In this document: piece after piece, positions 24,183-33,561 of the stretch
Position numbering within the stretch: position 1 is the stretch's first letter
How the letters are laid out: every line of letters begins with the position of its first letter
Assembly: GCF_004349055.1 (NCBI RefSeq)
Contig: NZ_SMKX01000077.1
Location: forward strand, 1-38,109
From: Kribbella antibiotica
GTDB taxonomy: Bacteria; Actinomycetota; Actinomycetes; Propionibacteriales; Kribbellaceae
Reading direction: 5' to 3'
Length of the DNA stretch: 38,109 nt
Position numbers and translations under genes: made by a program
Notes under the pieces: generated by a model
What the model was told of the DNA's origin: nothing
The model's database searches: none
Seen by the model: only the letters and a program-made list of their open reading frames with translations

Positions 24183-24736
24183 TTGGCGTCACCACCGTCG
24201 GCAGGGGCTGCCGCGCCGGTCAGGCCGCGGTAGTAGTCCTTGTCGGTGGCGCCGAGCTGCATCGCGTGCGGCGGCTCCTGCATGCCCGGAAGCATCGGGG
24301 CCAGCAGGTCCTTCTTCTCGTAGATCAGCGAGGCACGGCTGGAGTCGGCCAGCTCGTACTCGTTGGTCATCGTGAGCGCCCGGGTCGGGCAGGCCTCGAT
24401 GCACAGTCCACAGAGAATGCAGCGCAGGTAGTTGATCTGGTAGACGCGGCCGTACCGCTCGCCGGGCGAGAAGCGTCCCGAATCGGCACCGTCGACGTTG
24501 TCGCCACCCTCGACGTAGATCGCGTCGGCGGGGCACGCCCAGGCGCACAGCTCGCAGCCGATGCACTTCTCCAGACCGTCCGGCCAGCGGTTCAGCTGGT
24601 GCCGGCCGTGGAAGCGCGGTGCGGTCGGCTTCTTCTCGAACGGGTACTCCTCGGTGAACACCTTGCGGAACATCGTCCGGAAGGTGACCCCGAACCCGGC
24701 TACCGGGTCCCAGAGAGCTTCTTTGACGCTAGCCAC
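24179..24736 (-). CDS. nuoI: NADH-quinone oxidoreductase subunit I (2x[4Fe-4S])
   Basis: A 185-residue ferredoxin-type subunit that holds clusters N6a and N6b and passes electrons towards NuoB. Both CxxCxxCxxxCP motifs are complete: C58, C61, C64, C68 and C106, C109, C112, C116. I chose GTG 24736 (MASVKEALWDPVAGFG), which has AAGG 6 bases upstream and overlaps the nuoH end by 8 bases; an open frame extends further upstream but only reads through nuoH in another frame. The C-terminal part after the clusters is acidic and ends in an Ala/Asp-rich tail. Confidence 0.94.
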   Translation of the reverse strand: MASVKEALWDPVAGFGVTFRTMFRKVFTEEYPFEKKPTAPRFHGRHQLNRWPDGLEKCIGCELCAWACPADAIYVEGGDNVDGADSGRFSPGERYGRVYQINYLRCILCGLCIEACPTRALTMTNEYELADSSRASLIYEKKDLLAPMLPGMQEPPHAMQLGATDKDYYRGLTGAAAPADGGDAK

Positions 24737-26054
24737 GAGTGCCTTCCTTGCTACGACTGTCTGTCTCGCTCTTGGTGTCGACGATCGGCGGTGGTACCGG
24801 GAACCCACCGGCGAAGGCGTCGAAGTCCTTGCCATCGGCAACCTCGGTCACCGGTTCGGTCTTCTTGCCCGGGAACAGCATCGAGATCAGCGCGAGCGCG
24901 ACCGCGATCCCGGCCGCGACGAGCAGCCAGGTGCGCGGCGTGGAGGCCTCGCGACCGACCGCACGCACGGTGGCGACCAGCAGGATCCAGCCCAGCGAGA
25001 CCGGGATCAGGATCTTCCAGCCCAGCTTCATGAACTGGTCGTAGCGCAGTCGCGGCAACGTTCCGCGCAACCAGATGTAGAAGAAGATGAAGGCCATCAG
25101 CTTGCCGAAGAACCACAGCACCGGCCAGTAACCGGTGTTGGCCCAGTCGAACTGCGAGATCGGCCACGGGGCCTGCCAGCCGCCGAGGAACAGCGTCGTG
25201 GCCAGCGCCGAAACGGTCGCCATGTTGATGTACTCGGCCAGGAAGAACATCGCGTACTTGATCGAGGAGTACTCGGTCAGGAAGCCCGCGACCAGCTCGC
25301 CCTCGGCCTCGGGCAGGTCGAACGGCGCCCGGTTCGTCTCACCGATCATCGAGACCACGTAGATCACGAACGACGGGAAGAGCAGGAACGCGTACCAGCC
25401 GGGGATCGGGATGTCGGCGCCGAACAGGTTCACCGTCTGGTGCTGGCTCTGCGCCGCGACGATGTCCGAGGTGGACATCGAACCGGCGAAGAGGAAGACC
25501 GTGACGAGCGCCAGCCCCATGCCGACCTCGTAGGAGATCATCTGGGCGCTGGAGCGCAGACCACCGAGCAGCGAGTACGTCGAGTTGGACGACCAGCCAC
25601 CGAGGACGATGCCGTAGATGCCGATCGAGGCGATCGCCATCACGTACAGCACCGACACCGGCAGGTCGGTCAGCTGCAACCGCGTGTAGGTGTCGGTGAA
25701 CGGGATCTTCACCGTCGGCCCGAACGGGATGACGGCGAAGGTCAGGAAGGCCGGTACGGCGGTGAGCACCGGTGCGAGGACGTAGACGAAACGGTCCACG
25801 CCCTTCGGCATCAGGTCTTCCTTGAGCATCAGCTTCACACCGTCGGCGAGCGACTGCAGCAGACCGAAGGGTCCGTGCACGTTCGGCCCGACCCGGTGCT
25901 GCATCCGCGCGACGACGCGACGCTCGAACCAGATGTTGAACAGTGTCAGGACGACCAGCAGCACGAAGATGATCAGCACCTTGAGGCCGATCACCCACCA
26001 CGGGTCATGCCCGACGCCCGCGTCCGGGGGCGCGGCCAGCGGAATGTGGATCAT
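24729..26054 (-). CDS. nuoH: NADH-quinone oxidoreductase subunit H
   Basis: A 441-residue membrane subunit that forms the quinone channel next to NuoB and NuoD. The signature ERRVVARMQHRVGPNVHGP (E44 onward) and LADGVKLMLKEDLMP are intact, as are the FDLPEAEGELVAGF loop and the closing LRGTLPRLRYDQFMKLGWK. Compared with the 325-residue E. coli protein it has about 100 extra residues after the last canonical helix, with one more hydrophobic helix (WLLVAAGIAVALALISMLF) and a charged tail. The ATG is preceded by GGAGG within the end of nuoG (ATGA overlap). Confidence 0.96.
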   Translation of the reverse strand: MIHIPLAAPPDAGVGHDPWWVIGLKVLIIFVLLVVLTLFNIWFERRVVARMQHRVGPNVHGPFGLLQSLADGVKLMLKEDLMPKGVDRFVYVLAPVLTAVPAFLTFAVIPFGPTVKIPFTDTYTRLQLTDLPVSVLYVMAIASIGIYGIVLGGWSSNSTYSLLGGLRSSAQMISYEVGMGLALVTVFLFAGSMSTSDIVAAQSQHQTVNLFGADIPIPGWYAFLLFPSFVIYVVSMIGETNRAPFDLPEAEGELVAGFLTEYSSIKYAMFFLAEYINMATVSALATTLFLGGWQAPWPISQFDWANTGYWPVLWFFGKLMAFIFFYIWLRGTLPRLRYDQFMKLGWKILIPVSLGWILLVATVRAVGREASTPRTWLLVAAGIAVALALISMLFPGKKTEPVTEVADGKDFDAFAGGFPVPPPIVDTKSETDSRSKEGTRG

Positions 26055-28462
26055 GCGTTTCCTCCGGCGATCGTCACGATCGAACCGTGATCAGCGTGCA
26101 GCGAACGACGCACGTGCGAGTCGGCCGAGTTGGTCGGCAGCCACACCACGTTGTCGGTCATCGGGGTGATCGCGACCGGGAGCCGGACCGAACCGGCATC
26201 GGTGCTGATCACCAGCTCGTCTCCGTCGGCGAGGCCGACGCGGTGCGCGGTGGTGGCCGAGACCCGGGCGACCGGCTTACGCGCGGTCCCGGTCAGGTGC
26301 GGCTCGCCGTCGCAGGCGCGGCTGTCGTCGATCAGCATCCGCCAGGTAGCGAGGCGGGTGGAGTCGAACGCACCCAGTGCCGGACCGGCCTGGTACGTCG
26401 GCTCCTGCGCGCGATCGCCGTCCCAGCGACCGAGCTCGTCGTACTCACGCTTGGCGCCGGCCGGGGTGGTGAACCCGAGCGCGGTGTCCATCTCCTGGGC
26501 CAGTGCGGCCAGGGCGCGGACATCCGGCATCGCGGCCGGCACCTTGAGGACAACCGGGAACGGCCGCTCGCGACCTTCCCAGTTCACGAAGGTGCCGTCC
26601 TTCTCCGCCGGCGGAACCACCGGGAAGACGACGTCGGCGTGCTCGGTGACCTGCGAGTTGCGGACCTCGAAGCTGACCACGAACGGCGCGGCAGCGAGCG
26701 CAGCAAGCGCGGCGGCCGGGTCCGGCAGGTCGTCGATCTCGACGCCTGCAACGACCAGTGCGCCCAGTGAGGACGCAGACGCGATGATCTCGGTCAGGTC
26801 CTTACCCGTTGCCGTCGGCAAGCTCTCGACGCCCCAGGCGGCCTGCAGGTCGACGCGCGCCTGCGGGTCGGAGACCAGGCGGCCACCGGGCAGCAGGCCC
26901 GGCAGGCAACCAGCCTCGAGCGCACCGCGGTCACCCGCACGACGCGGGATCCAGGCCAGCTGCGCACCCGTGTTGAGCGCCAGCCGCAGCGCGGCCGAGT
27001 AAGCACCCGGAACGCTCGCCAGCCGCTCACCCACGATGATGATCGAGTCCGCGCCGAGCGCAGCCTTCACATCACCGCTCAGGTCGGACAGTACGGCGGC
27101 CTCGGTGCCCGGCTCGGCCGGAACGACGATGCCGTTCAGCTTCTGCACCCCGCGCGAGGCGAAGGCAGCAACCGTGAACACCTTGGTGCCGTGGGCCTTG
27201 ACGGCCTTGCGCAGCCGCAGGAACACCGACGGCGCTTCCTCTTCCGGCTCGAACCCGGCGAACAGCACGGATCCAGCCTTCTCGAGGTCGGCAAACGTCG
27301 TACCGAGACCCGTACCGGCCACCGCGGCGGCCAGGAAGTCGGCCTCCTCGGCGGAGTGCGGGCGAGCCCGGAAGTCGATGTCGTTGCTGCCCAGGGCGAC
27401 GCGGGCGAACTTCGAGTACGCGTAGGCGTCCTCGAGGGTCAACCGGCCACCAGTCAGTACGGCGGCGTTGCCGCGCGCCGCGGTCAGCTTCTCCGCGGTG
27501 TAGGTCAGCGCCTCCGGCCACGACGCCGGACGCAGGACGCCGTCCTCACGGATCATCGGGTGGGTCAGCCGGTCACCGGTACTCGCGTAGTTGAACGCGA
27601 ACCGGTCCTTGTCCGAGATCCACTCCTCGTTGACCTGCGGGTCGTCACCGGCCAGCCGGCGCATCACCTTGCCGCGTCGGTAGTCCACGCGGATCGCGGC
27701 ACCCGACGCGTCGTGCTCGGCGACCGAAGGCACCGAGACGAGGTCGAACGGCCGCGACCGGAACCGGTACGCCGCGCTGGTCAGCGCGCCCACCGGGCAG
27801 ATCTGGATGGTGTTGCCGGAGAAGTAGCTCTCGAAGGGCTCCTTCTCGTAGATGCCGACCTGCTGCAGCGCGCCGCGCTCGATCAGCGCGATGAACGGGT
27901 CACCGGCGATCTGCTCGGAGAAGCGGGTGCAGCGCGCGCAGAGGATGCAGCGCTCGCGGTCGAGCAGCACCTCGGAGGAGATGTTGATCGGCTTCGGGTA
28001 GGTCCGCTTGATCTCGTGGAAGCGGGTCTCGCCCTGGCCGTTCGACATCGCCTGGTTCTGCAGGGGGCACTCGCCGCCCTTGTCGCAGACCGGGCAGTCC
28101 AGCGGGTGGTTGATGAGCAGGAATTCCATCTGCCCGTGCTGTGCCTTGTCAGCCACCGGCGAGCTGATCTGCGTGCGAACCACCATGCCGTCGGCGACAG
28201 TGATCGTGCAGGAGGCCTGCGGCTTCGGCATTCCGCGGCCGTTACCGGCGTCGGTGATCTCGACCAGGCACTGGCGGCAGGCGCCGACCGGGTCGAGCAG
28301 CGGGTGGTCGCAGAACCGCGGGATCTGAACCCCGATCTGCTCCGCGGCGCGGATCAGCAGGGTGTTCTTCGGAACCTTGACCTCGATGTCGTCGATGGTG
28401 ACGGTGATGAGATCGGTCCGCTCCACCTCCGCGCCGGCCGGTGGGTTCGCTTGGATCGTCAT
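26051..28462 (-). CDS. nuoG: NADH-quinone oxidoreductase subunit G, lacking the N7 cluster ligands
   Basis: An 803-residue peripheral-arm subunit. The [2Fe-2S] ligands (C51, C62, C65, C85), the His/Cys [4Fe-4S] ligands (H119, C123, C126, C132) and the ligands C172, C175, C178 and C222 are all present. The next motif, which in E. coli, Thermus and mycobacteria is Cx2Cx3Cx27C for cluster N7, reads A248-x2-D251-x3-A255-x27-S283: every ligand is replaced but the spacing is exact. The rest is a molybdopterin-oxidoreductase-like domain of the complex I type, without cofactor function. The ATG at 28462 overlaps nuoF (ATGA). The operon is otherwise normal, so the complex should still function. Confidence 0.95.
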   Translation of the reverse strand: MTIQANPPAGAEVERTDLITVTIDDIEVKVPKNTLLIRAAEQIGVQIPRFCDHPLLDPVGACRQCLVEITDAGNGRGMPKPQASCTITVADGMVVRTQISSPVADKAQHGQMEFLLINHPLDCPVCDKGGECPLQNQAMSNGQGETRFHEIKRTYPKPINISSEVLLDRERCILCARCTRFSEQIAGDPFIALIERGALQQVGIYEKEPFESYFSGNTIQICPVGALTSAAYRFRSRPFDLVSVPSVAEHDASGAAIRVDYRRGKVMRRLAGDDPQVNEEWISDKDRFAFNYASTGDRLTHPMIREDGVLRPASWPEALTYTAEKLTAARGNAAVLTGGRLTLEDAYAYSKFARVALGSNDIDFRARPHSAEEADFLAAAVAGTGLGTTFADLEKAGSVLFAGFEPEEEAPSVFLRLRKAVKAHGTKVFTVAAFASRGVQKLNGIVVPAEPGTEAAVLSDLSGDVKAALGADSIIIVGERLASVPGAYSAALRLALNTGAQLAWIPRRAGDRGALEAGCLPGLLPGGRLVSDPQARVDLQAAWGVESLPTATGKDLTEIIASASSLGALVVAGVEIDDLPDPAAALAALAAAPFVVSFEVRNSQVTEHADVVFPVVPPAEKDGTFVNWEGRERPFPVVLKVPAAMPDVRALAALAQEMDTALGFTTPAGAKREYDELGRWDGDRAQEPTYQAGPALGAFDSTRLATWRMLIDDSRACDGEPHLTGTARKPVARVSATTAHRVGLADGDELVISTDAGSVRLPVAITPMTDNVVWLPTNSADSHVRRSLHADHGSIVTIAGGNA

Positions 28463-29760
28463 GCGCTAGCTCCAGCGGTCGCGAAGACAGTGCTTGCCAT
28501 CGGGTCGAACGGACAGCCGCCGTGCTCGAAGTGCGCCAGGTACTCGTCCTTGAAGTGCTGGATCGAGCTGCTGATCGGCGCGGTCGCACCGTCGGCCAGG
28601 GCGCAGAACGAGCGGCCGGTGATGTTCTCGCAGAGGTCGAGCAGCGTGGCCAGGTCGGCCTCGGTGCCCTTGCCGTGCTCAAGGCGCTCGAGGATCTGCA
28701 CCAGCCACCACGTGCCTTCACGGCACGGGGTGCACTTGCCACAGGACTCGTGCTTGTAGAACTCGGTCCAGCGCAGAACAGCGCGGACGACGCAGGTCGT
28801 CTCGTCGAAGATCTGCAGCGCCTTCGTGCCCAGCATCGAACCGACCGAGCCGACACCTTCGTAGTCGAGCGGTACGTCGAGGTGCTCGGCGGTCAGCAGC
28901 GGCGTCGAGGAACCACCCGGCGTCCAGAACTTCAGCTCGTGGCCCTCGCGGACCCCGCCGGCCAGGTCGATCAGCTGCCGCAGCGTGATGCCCATCGGCG
29001 CCTCGTACTGCCCCGGACGGGTGACGTGTCCGGAGAGCGAGTACAGCGTCATGCCCTTGGACTTCTCGGTGCCCATCGAGGAGAACCAGTCCGCGCCGTT
29101 CTTGATGATGGCGGGAACAGACGCGATCGACTCGACGTTGTTGATCACTGTCGGGCAGCCGTACAGACCGGCGACAGCCGGGAACGGAGGACGGAGCCGA
29201 GGTTGACCGCGACGACCCTCGAGCGAGTCGAGCAGGGCCGTCTCCTCGCCACAGATGTACGCGCCGGCGCCGGCGTGCACGACGACGTCCAGGTCGTAGC
29301 CGGTGCCGAGGATGTTGGTGCCGATGAAACCGGCGTCCTTCGCCTCTTGCACGGCCTGCTGCAGCCGGCGGATCACGTGCAGAACTTCACCGCGGACGTA
29401 GATGAACGCGACGCTCGCGCGGATCGCGTAGGACGAGATGATGACGCCCTCGACCAGCGTGTGCGGCGAGGCCATCATCAGCGGGATGTCCTTGCAGGTG
29501 CCCGGCTCGGACTCGTCGGCGTTCACCACGAGGTACTTGGGCTTGGGGTTGTCCTGCGGGATGAAGGACCACTTCATCCCAGTGGGGAAGCCCGCGCCAC
29601 CACGACCGCGCAGACCGGAGTCCTTGACGGCGGTGACCACGTCGGCCGGCTGCATCGCCAGCGCCGTACGGAGGGCGTCGTACCCACCGGTGCGCTGGTA
29701 CGACGAGAGCTGCCACGCGTTGATCTGGTCCCAGTTGTCGGACAGTACCGGGGTCAGCAT
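28459..29760 (-). CDS. nuoF: NADH-quinone oxidoreductase subunit F (FMN, NADH site)
   Basis: A 433-residue subunit that binds FMN and NADH and carries cluster N3. RGRGGAGFPTG (51-61) is the nucleotide-binding glycine loop; GAGAYICGEETALLDSLEG forms the FMN/NADH site. The [4Fe-4S] ligands are C340, C343, C346 in ESCGKCTPCREG and C386 in RSFCALADG. The start is ATG 29760, two bases after the nuoE stop, with an AGGA within the nuoE end. It overlaps nuoG by ATGA. Confidence 0.96.
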   Translation of the reverse strand: MLTPVLSDNWDQINAWQLSSYQRTGGYDALRTALAMQPADVVTAVKDSGLRGRGGAGFPTGMKWSFIPQDNPKPKYLVVNADESEPGTCKDIPLMMASPHTLVEGVIISSYAIRASVAFIYVRGEVLHVIRRLQQAVQEAKDAGFIGTNILGTGYDLDVVVHAGAGAYICGEETALLDSLEGRRGQPRLRPPFPAVAGLYGCPTVINNVESIASVPAIIKNGADWFSSMGTEKSKGMTLYSLSGHVTRPGQYEAPMGITLRQLIDLAGGVREGHELKFWTPGGSSTPLLTAEHLDVPLDYEGVGSVGSMLGTKALQIFDETTCVVRAVLRWTEFYKHESCGKCTPCREGTWWLVQILERLEHGKGTEADLATLLDLCENITGRSFCALADGATAPISSSIQHFKDEYLAHFEHGGCPFDPMASTVFATAGASA

Positions 29761-29762
29761 GG

Positions 29763-30596
29763 TCAGTCCTCCTTCCGCGAATCGTTGCCGTTGACCGCTT
29801 GGGATTCCTTGCCAGGCTGGTCGGACGGACGCGGACCGGCCGCGGCCTCCGGGGAGACCGTGGACTCGGCAGCCGCGGCGGCGTTGCTGCTACCAGCGGC
29901 GCCGTTCGGTGCCGTCCAGTTGCGCTCGCGGGCCAGCCGGAGGCCGGCCAGCGAAGCCTTGCCACCGGTCGGGCCCTCGTCGGCGCGGCCGTCGGGGAAG
30001 CCCGCCAGCACGCGCTCCGCCTCGCGCCAGCTGCAGATGGTGGCGCCGCGCGGCGACTTCACCTCGGTGCCCTCGCGCAGGTCGTCCACCAGCTGGGTGG
30101 CCGACTGCGGCGTCATGTCGTCGAAGAACTCCCAGTTCACCGTCACCACGGGTGCGTAGTCGCAGGCCGCGTTGCACTCGATGTGCTCGAGGGTGATCTT
30201 GCCGTCCTCGGTGGTCTCGTCGTTCCCGACGTCGAGGTGGCTCTTCAGCCGCTCGAAGATCAGGTCGCCGCCCATCACCGCGCACAGCGTGTTGGTGCAG
30301 ACCCCGACGTGGTACTCGCCGACCGGCCGGCGCTTGTACATCGTGTAGAAGGTCGCCACCGCGGAGACCTCGGCGCCGGTCAGCCCGAGCACGTCGGCGC
30401 AGGCCTCGATGCCCTCCGGGGTGACCCGGCCCTCGACCGACTGCACCAGGTGCAGCATCGGGAGCAGTGCAGAACGGCCGACCGGGTACCGGGCAGCCAG
30501 TTCGCGCATCTCCGCGATCGTCGTCTCGGTGATCGCGGAGTCACCGGTGCTGTAGGGCACCGGGACGTTGGTCGCAGTCGCGTGATCGTTGGCCAC
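29763..30596 (-). CDS. nuoE: NADH-quinone oxidoreductase subunit E with extended tail
   Basis: A 277-residue thioredoxin-fold subunit with the [2Fe-2S] cluster N1a. Ligands are C100 and C105 (VCTNTLC) and C141 and C145 (CNAAC). The conserved core ends near residue 180. It is followed by about 95 residues that are Ala/Pro/Ser/Gly-rich and likely disordered, so the protein is much longer than the 166-residue E. coli form. The start is GTG 30596, overlapping the nuoD stop TAG by one base. Confidence 0.95.
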   Translation of the reverse strand: MANDHATATNVPVPYSTGDSAITETTIAEMRELAARYPVGRSALLPMLHLVQSVEGRVTPEGIEACADVLGLTGAEVSAVATFYTMYKRRPVGEYHVGVCTNTLCAVMGGDLIFERLKSHLDVGNDETTEDGKITLEHIECNAACDYAPVVTVNWEFFDDMTPQSATQLVDDLREGTEVKSPRGATICSWREAERVLAGFPDGRADEGPTGGKASLAGLRLARERNWTAPNGAAGSSNAAAAAESTVSPEAAAGPRPSDQPGKESQAVNGNDSRKED

Positions 30597-31942
30597 TATC
30601 GATCCACTCCACCCATTACCGGGTCAAGGCTGGCGACGGCGACGATCACGTCGGCCACCTGGGAGCCCTCACACATGATCGGCATCGCCTGCAGGTTTGC
30701 GAAGGACGGGTCACGGAAGTGCACCCGGTACGGCTTGGTGCCGCCGTCGGAGACGACATGGCAGCCCATCTCGCCGCGCGGCGACTCGATCGCCACGTAG
30801 GCCTGACCGGCCGGCACCCGGAACCCTTCGGTCACGAGCTTGAAGTGATGGATCAGTGCTTCCATCGACTCGCCCATGATGTGCTTGATGTGGTCGAGCG
30901 AGTTGCCCATCCCGTCGCTGCCGACGGCGAGCTGGCTCGGCCAGCCGATCTTCTTGTCGGCCACCATCACCGGGTCGCCGTCCATCTTCTCGAGCCGGTC
31001 GGCGCACTGCGAGATGATCTTCAGCGACTCCCACATCTCCTGCAGCCGGACGCGGAAGCGGCCGTACGAGTCCGAGCTGTCCCAGGTCGGGACATCGAAG
31101 TCGTAGGTCTCGTAACCGCAGTACGGCTGGGTCTTGCGCAGGTCCAGCGCGTAGCCGGTCGAGCGCACGGTCGGGCCGGAGATGCCCAGCGCCATGCAGC
31201 CGGCCAGGTCCAGGTAGCCGACGTCCTGCAGCCGCGCCTTGAAGATCGGGTTGGCGTTGCAGAGCTCGGCGTACTCCGGGAGGTGCTTGTTCATCCAGGT
31301 GATGTACTCGCGGATCTTGTCCAGGGCACCCGGGGGCAGATCCTGGGCGACACCGCCGGGCCGGATGAACGCGTGGTTCATCCGCAGGCCGGTGATCAGC
31401 TCGAACAGGTCCAGCGTCATCTCGCGCTCGCGGAACCCGATCGTCATCACGGTCAGCGCGCCGATCTCCATGCCGCCGGTCGCGATACAGACCAGGTGGC
31501 TGGAGATCCGGTTGAGCTCCATCAGGAGCACCCGCATCACGTTGGCCTTCTCGGGGATCTGGTCCTCGATGCCGAGCAGCTTCTCGACCGCCAGGCAGTA
31601 CGCGGTCTCGTTGTAGAACGGCGAGAGGTAGTCCATCCGGGTCACGAAGGTCACGCCCTGGACCCAGGAACGGAACTCCATGTTCTTCTCGATGCCGGTG
31701 TGCAGGTAGCCGATGCCACAGCGGGCCTCGGTGACCGTCTCACCGTCGAGCTCGAGAATCAGCCGCAGTACGCCGTGCGTCGACGGGTGCTGCGGTCCCA
31801 TGTTGACGACGATGCGCTCTTCGGGCTCGTCACCGAGGCCGGCGACGACCGAGTCCCAGTCCTGACCGGTGACGGTGAAGACCTTGCCCTCGGTGGTGTC
31901 GCGAGTCGACGCAGGCGCGGCGTAGGGGTCTGTGGTTGTCAT
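30596..31942 (-). CDS. nuoD: NADH-quinone oxidoreductase subunit D
   Basis: A 448-residue 49-kDa-type subunit that forms the quinone site with NuoB. The signature MGPQHPSTHGVLRL (48-61), with the quinone-contacting His of STHG, is intact, as are GYLHTGIEKNMEF, VTRMDYLSPFYNE and the C-terminal SPRGEMGCHVVSDG and IMCEGSQVADVIVAVASLDPVMG ending in D-R. The start is ATG 31942, overlapping the nuoC stop by one base (TGATG). Confidence 0.96.
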   Translation of the reverse strand: MTTTDPYAAPASTRDTTEGKVFTVTGQDWDSVVAGLGDEPEERIVVNMGPQHPSTHGVLRLILELDGETVTEARCGIGYLHTGIEKNMEFRSWVQGVTFVTRMDYLSPFYNETAYCLAVEKLLGIEDQIPEKANVMRVLLMELNRISSHLVCIATGGMEIGALTVMTIGFREREMTLDLFELITGLRMNHAFIRPGGVAQDLPPGALDKIREYITWMNKHLPEYAELCNANPIFKARLQDVGYLDLAGCMALGISGPTVRSTGYALDLRKTQPYCGYETYDFDVPTWDSSDSYGRFRVRLQEMWESLKIISQCADRLEKMDGDPVMVADKKIGWPSQLAVGSDGMGNSLDHIKHIMGESMEALIHHFKLVTEGFRVPAGQAYVAIESPRGEMGCHVVSDGGTKPYRVHFRDPSFANLQAMPIMCEGSQVADVIVAVASLDPVMGGVDR

Positions 31943-32649
31943 CAGTTGTACGACCTCCGCGTGTCGGGCGGCGGGATGACGGCGCCCTTGTACTCGACGT
32001 CGATGCCGCCGAGCGGGTAGTCCTTGCGCTGCGGGTGCCCCGGCCAGTCGTCGGGCATCTGGATCCGGGTCAGTGCCGGGTGCCCGTCGAAGATGATGCC
32101 GAAGAAGTCCCAGGTCTCACGCTCGTGCCAGTCGTTGGCCGGGTAGACCGAGACCACCGACGGGATGTGCCGGTCGCTGTCCGGGCAGGACACCTCGAGC
32201 CGGATCCGCCGGTTGTGGGTGATCGAGAACAGGTGGTAGACCGCGTGCAGCTCGCGACCGGTCTCCTGCGGGTAGTGCACGCCGCTGACACCGGAGCAGA
32301 ACTCGAAGCGCAGGGCCTCGTCGTCGCGCAGGTTCTGGCAGACCGCGACCAGGTGCTCGCGGGCCACGTGCAGCGTGAGCTCGTCGCGCTCGACGACGAC
32401 CTTCTCGATCGCGTCACCGCCGACCAGACCCTCGAGGCGCTCGGCGGCGCCGTCGAACCAGGAGCCGTACGGCTTCGGCGTACCGCCGGGGAGTGCGACC
32501 TGGCGGCGCAGGCCGCCGAAGCCGGAGGTGTCACCAGTACCCCGGACGCCGAACATGCCTTCGCGCTGGTCGATCACCTCAGGACCGGGCGTCTGCGCGT
32601 CGCTACCGGACGCCGTCGCCGGAAGGTTCTCCGGCTGCGTGTCACTCAT
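31942..32649 (-). CDS. nuoC: NADH-quinone oxidoreductase subunit C
   Basis: A 235-residue 30-kDa-type subunit; it is separate from NuoD, unlike the fused E. coli NuoCD. The family signature ERETWDFFGI (176-185) followed by FDGHPALTRIQMPDDWPGHPQRKDYPLGG is intact. An N-terminal extension of about 60 residues (PEVIDQREGMFGVRGTGDTSGFGGLRR) is typical of actinobacteria. ATG 32649 overlaps the nuoB stop (ATGA). Confidence 0.95.
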   Translation of the reverse strand: MSDTQPENLPATASGSDAQTPGPEVIDQREGMFGVRGTGDTSGFGGLRRQVALPGGTPKPYGSWFDGAAERLEGLVGGDAIEKVVVERDELTLHVAREHLVAVCQNLRDDEALRFEFCSGVSGVHYPQETGRELHAVYHLFSITHNRRIRLEVSCPDSDRHIPSVVSVYPANDWHERETWDFFGIIFDGHPALTRIQMPDDWPGHPQRKDYPLGGIDVEYKGAVIPPPDTRRSYN

Positions 32650-33200
32650 CGAAGGAGACCCTTCATCTCAAGCGTCGGAGCGGCCGTCAGTGCCGCGGTC
32701 TCCTGCTCAGCCTCCAGCGCCTTCTTGTGGGCGCCGAGCTTGCTGTGCTGGATCTGGTCGTGAATCTTCAGGAAGGCGTCCAGCAGCATCTCCGGCCGCG
32801 GCGGGCAGCCGGGCAGGTACATGTCCACCGGGACGATGTGGTCGACACCCTGGACGACGGCGTAGTTGTTGAACATGCCGCCCGACGAGGCGCAGACACC
32901 CATCGCCAGGACCCACTTCGGGCCTGCCATCTGGTCGTAGATCTGGCGCAGTACCGGGGCCATCTTCTGGCTCACCCGGCCGGCCACGATCATCAGGTCG
33001 GCCTGGCGCGGCGAGGCGCGGAAGACCTCCATGCCGAAGCGGGCGGCGTCGTACCGCGGCGCGCCCGTCGTCATCATCTCGATCGCGCAGCAGGCGAGCC
33101 CGAAGGTTGCCGGCCACAACGACGCCTTGCGCATGTAGCCGAGCAGTCCTTCGACGGTGCCCAGCAGTACGCCGGCCGGAAGCTGTTCTTCTAGACCCAT
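32646..33200 (-). CDS. nuoB: NADH-quinone oxidoreductase subunit B (cluster N2)
   Basis: A 184-residue subunit that holds the terminal [4Fe-4S] cluster N2 beside the quinone site. Ligands are the tandem C37-C38 (ACCAIEM), C103 (GVCASSGG) and C132 (LPGCPPRPE). I chose ATG 33200 (MGLEEQLPAG), which fits the family length, with GGGA 6 bases upstream inside the nuoA end; an in-frame start at 33236 would add twelve unconserved residues. It is followed directly by nuoC. Confidence 0.95.
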   Translation of the reverse strand: MGLEEQLPAGVLLGTVEGLLGYMRKASLWPATFGLACCAIEMMTTGAPRYDAARFGMEVFRASPRQADLMIVAGRVSQKMAPVLRQIYDQMAGPKWVLAMGVCASSGGMFNNYAVVQGVDHIVPVDMYLPGCPPRPEMLLDAFLKIHDQIQHSKLGAHKKALEAEQETAALTAAPTLEMKGLLR

Positions 33201-33201
33201 A

Positions 33202-33561
33202 TCAGTCCCACTCCAGTCCACCGCGACGCCATACATAGGAGTACGCGATGAAGACGGTGACGATGAAGATGACCATCTCGATCAGCCCGAACAGCGCCAT
33301 CTGGTCGAAGGCCACCGCCCACGGGTAGAGGAAGACGATCTCGATGTCGAACACGATGAACAGCATCGCGGTGATGTAGTACTTCACCGGGAAGCGGCCA
33401 CCACCGACCGGCTGCGGAGTGGGCTCGATGCCGCACTCGTACGAGTCGAGCTTGGCCCGGTTGTAACGCTTCGGGCCGACCAGGGCGCTCGTGGCGATGC
33501 TGCCCAAGACGAAGAGCGCCGCGAGCACTCCGAGAGCGAGGATCGGTACGTAGGGGTGCAC
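33202..33561 (-). CDS. nuoA: NADH-quinone oxidoreductase subunit A
   Basis: A 119-residue, three-helix membrane subunit and first gene of the operon. The conserved loop DSYECGIEPTPQPVGGGRFPVKYYITAML and helix FIVFDIEIVFLYPWAVAF are present with their acidic residues. The start is GTG 33561, with a strong GGAAGGAG 9 bases upstream. A perfect GTGA-N6-TCAC dyad lies about 80 bases upstream. The nuoA stop is one base from the nuoB start. Confidence 0.96.
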   Translation of the reverse strand: MHPYVPILALGVLAALFVLGSIATSALVGPKRYNRAKLDSYECGIEPTPQPVGGGRFPVKYYITAMLFIVFDIEIVFLYPWAVAFDQMALFGLIEMVIFIVTVFIAYSYVWRRGGLEWD

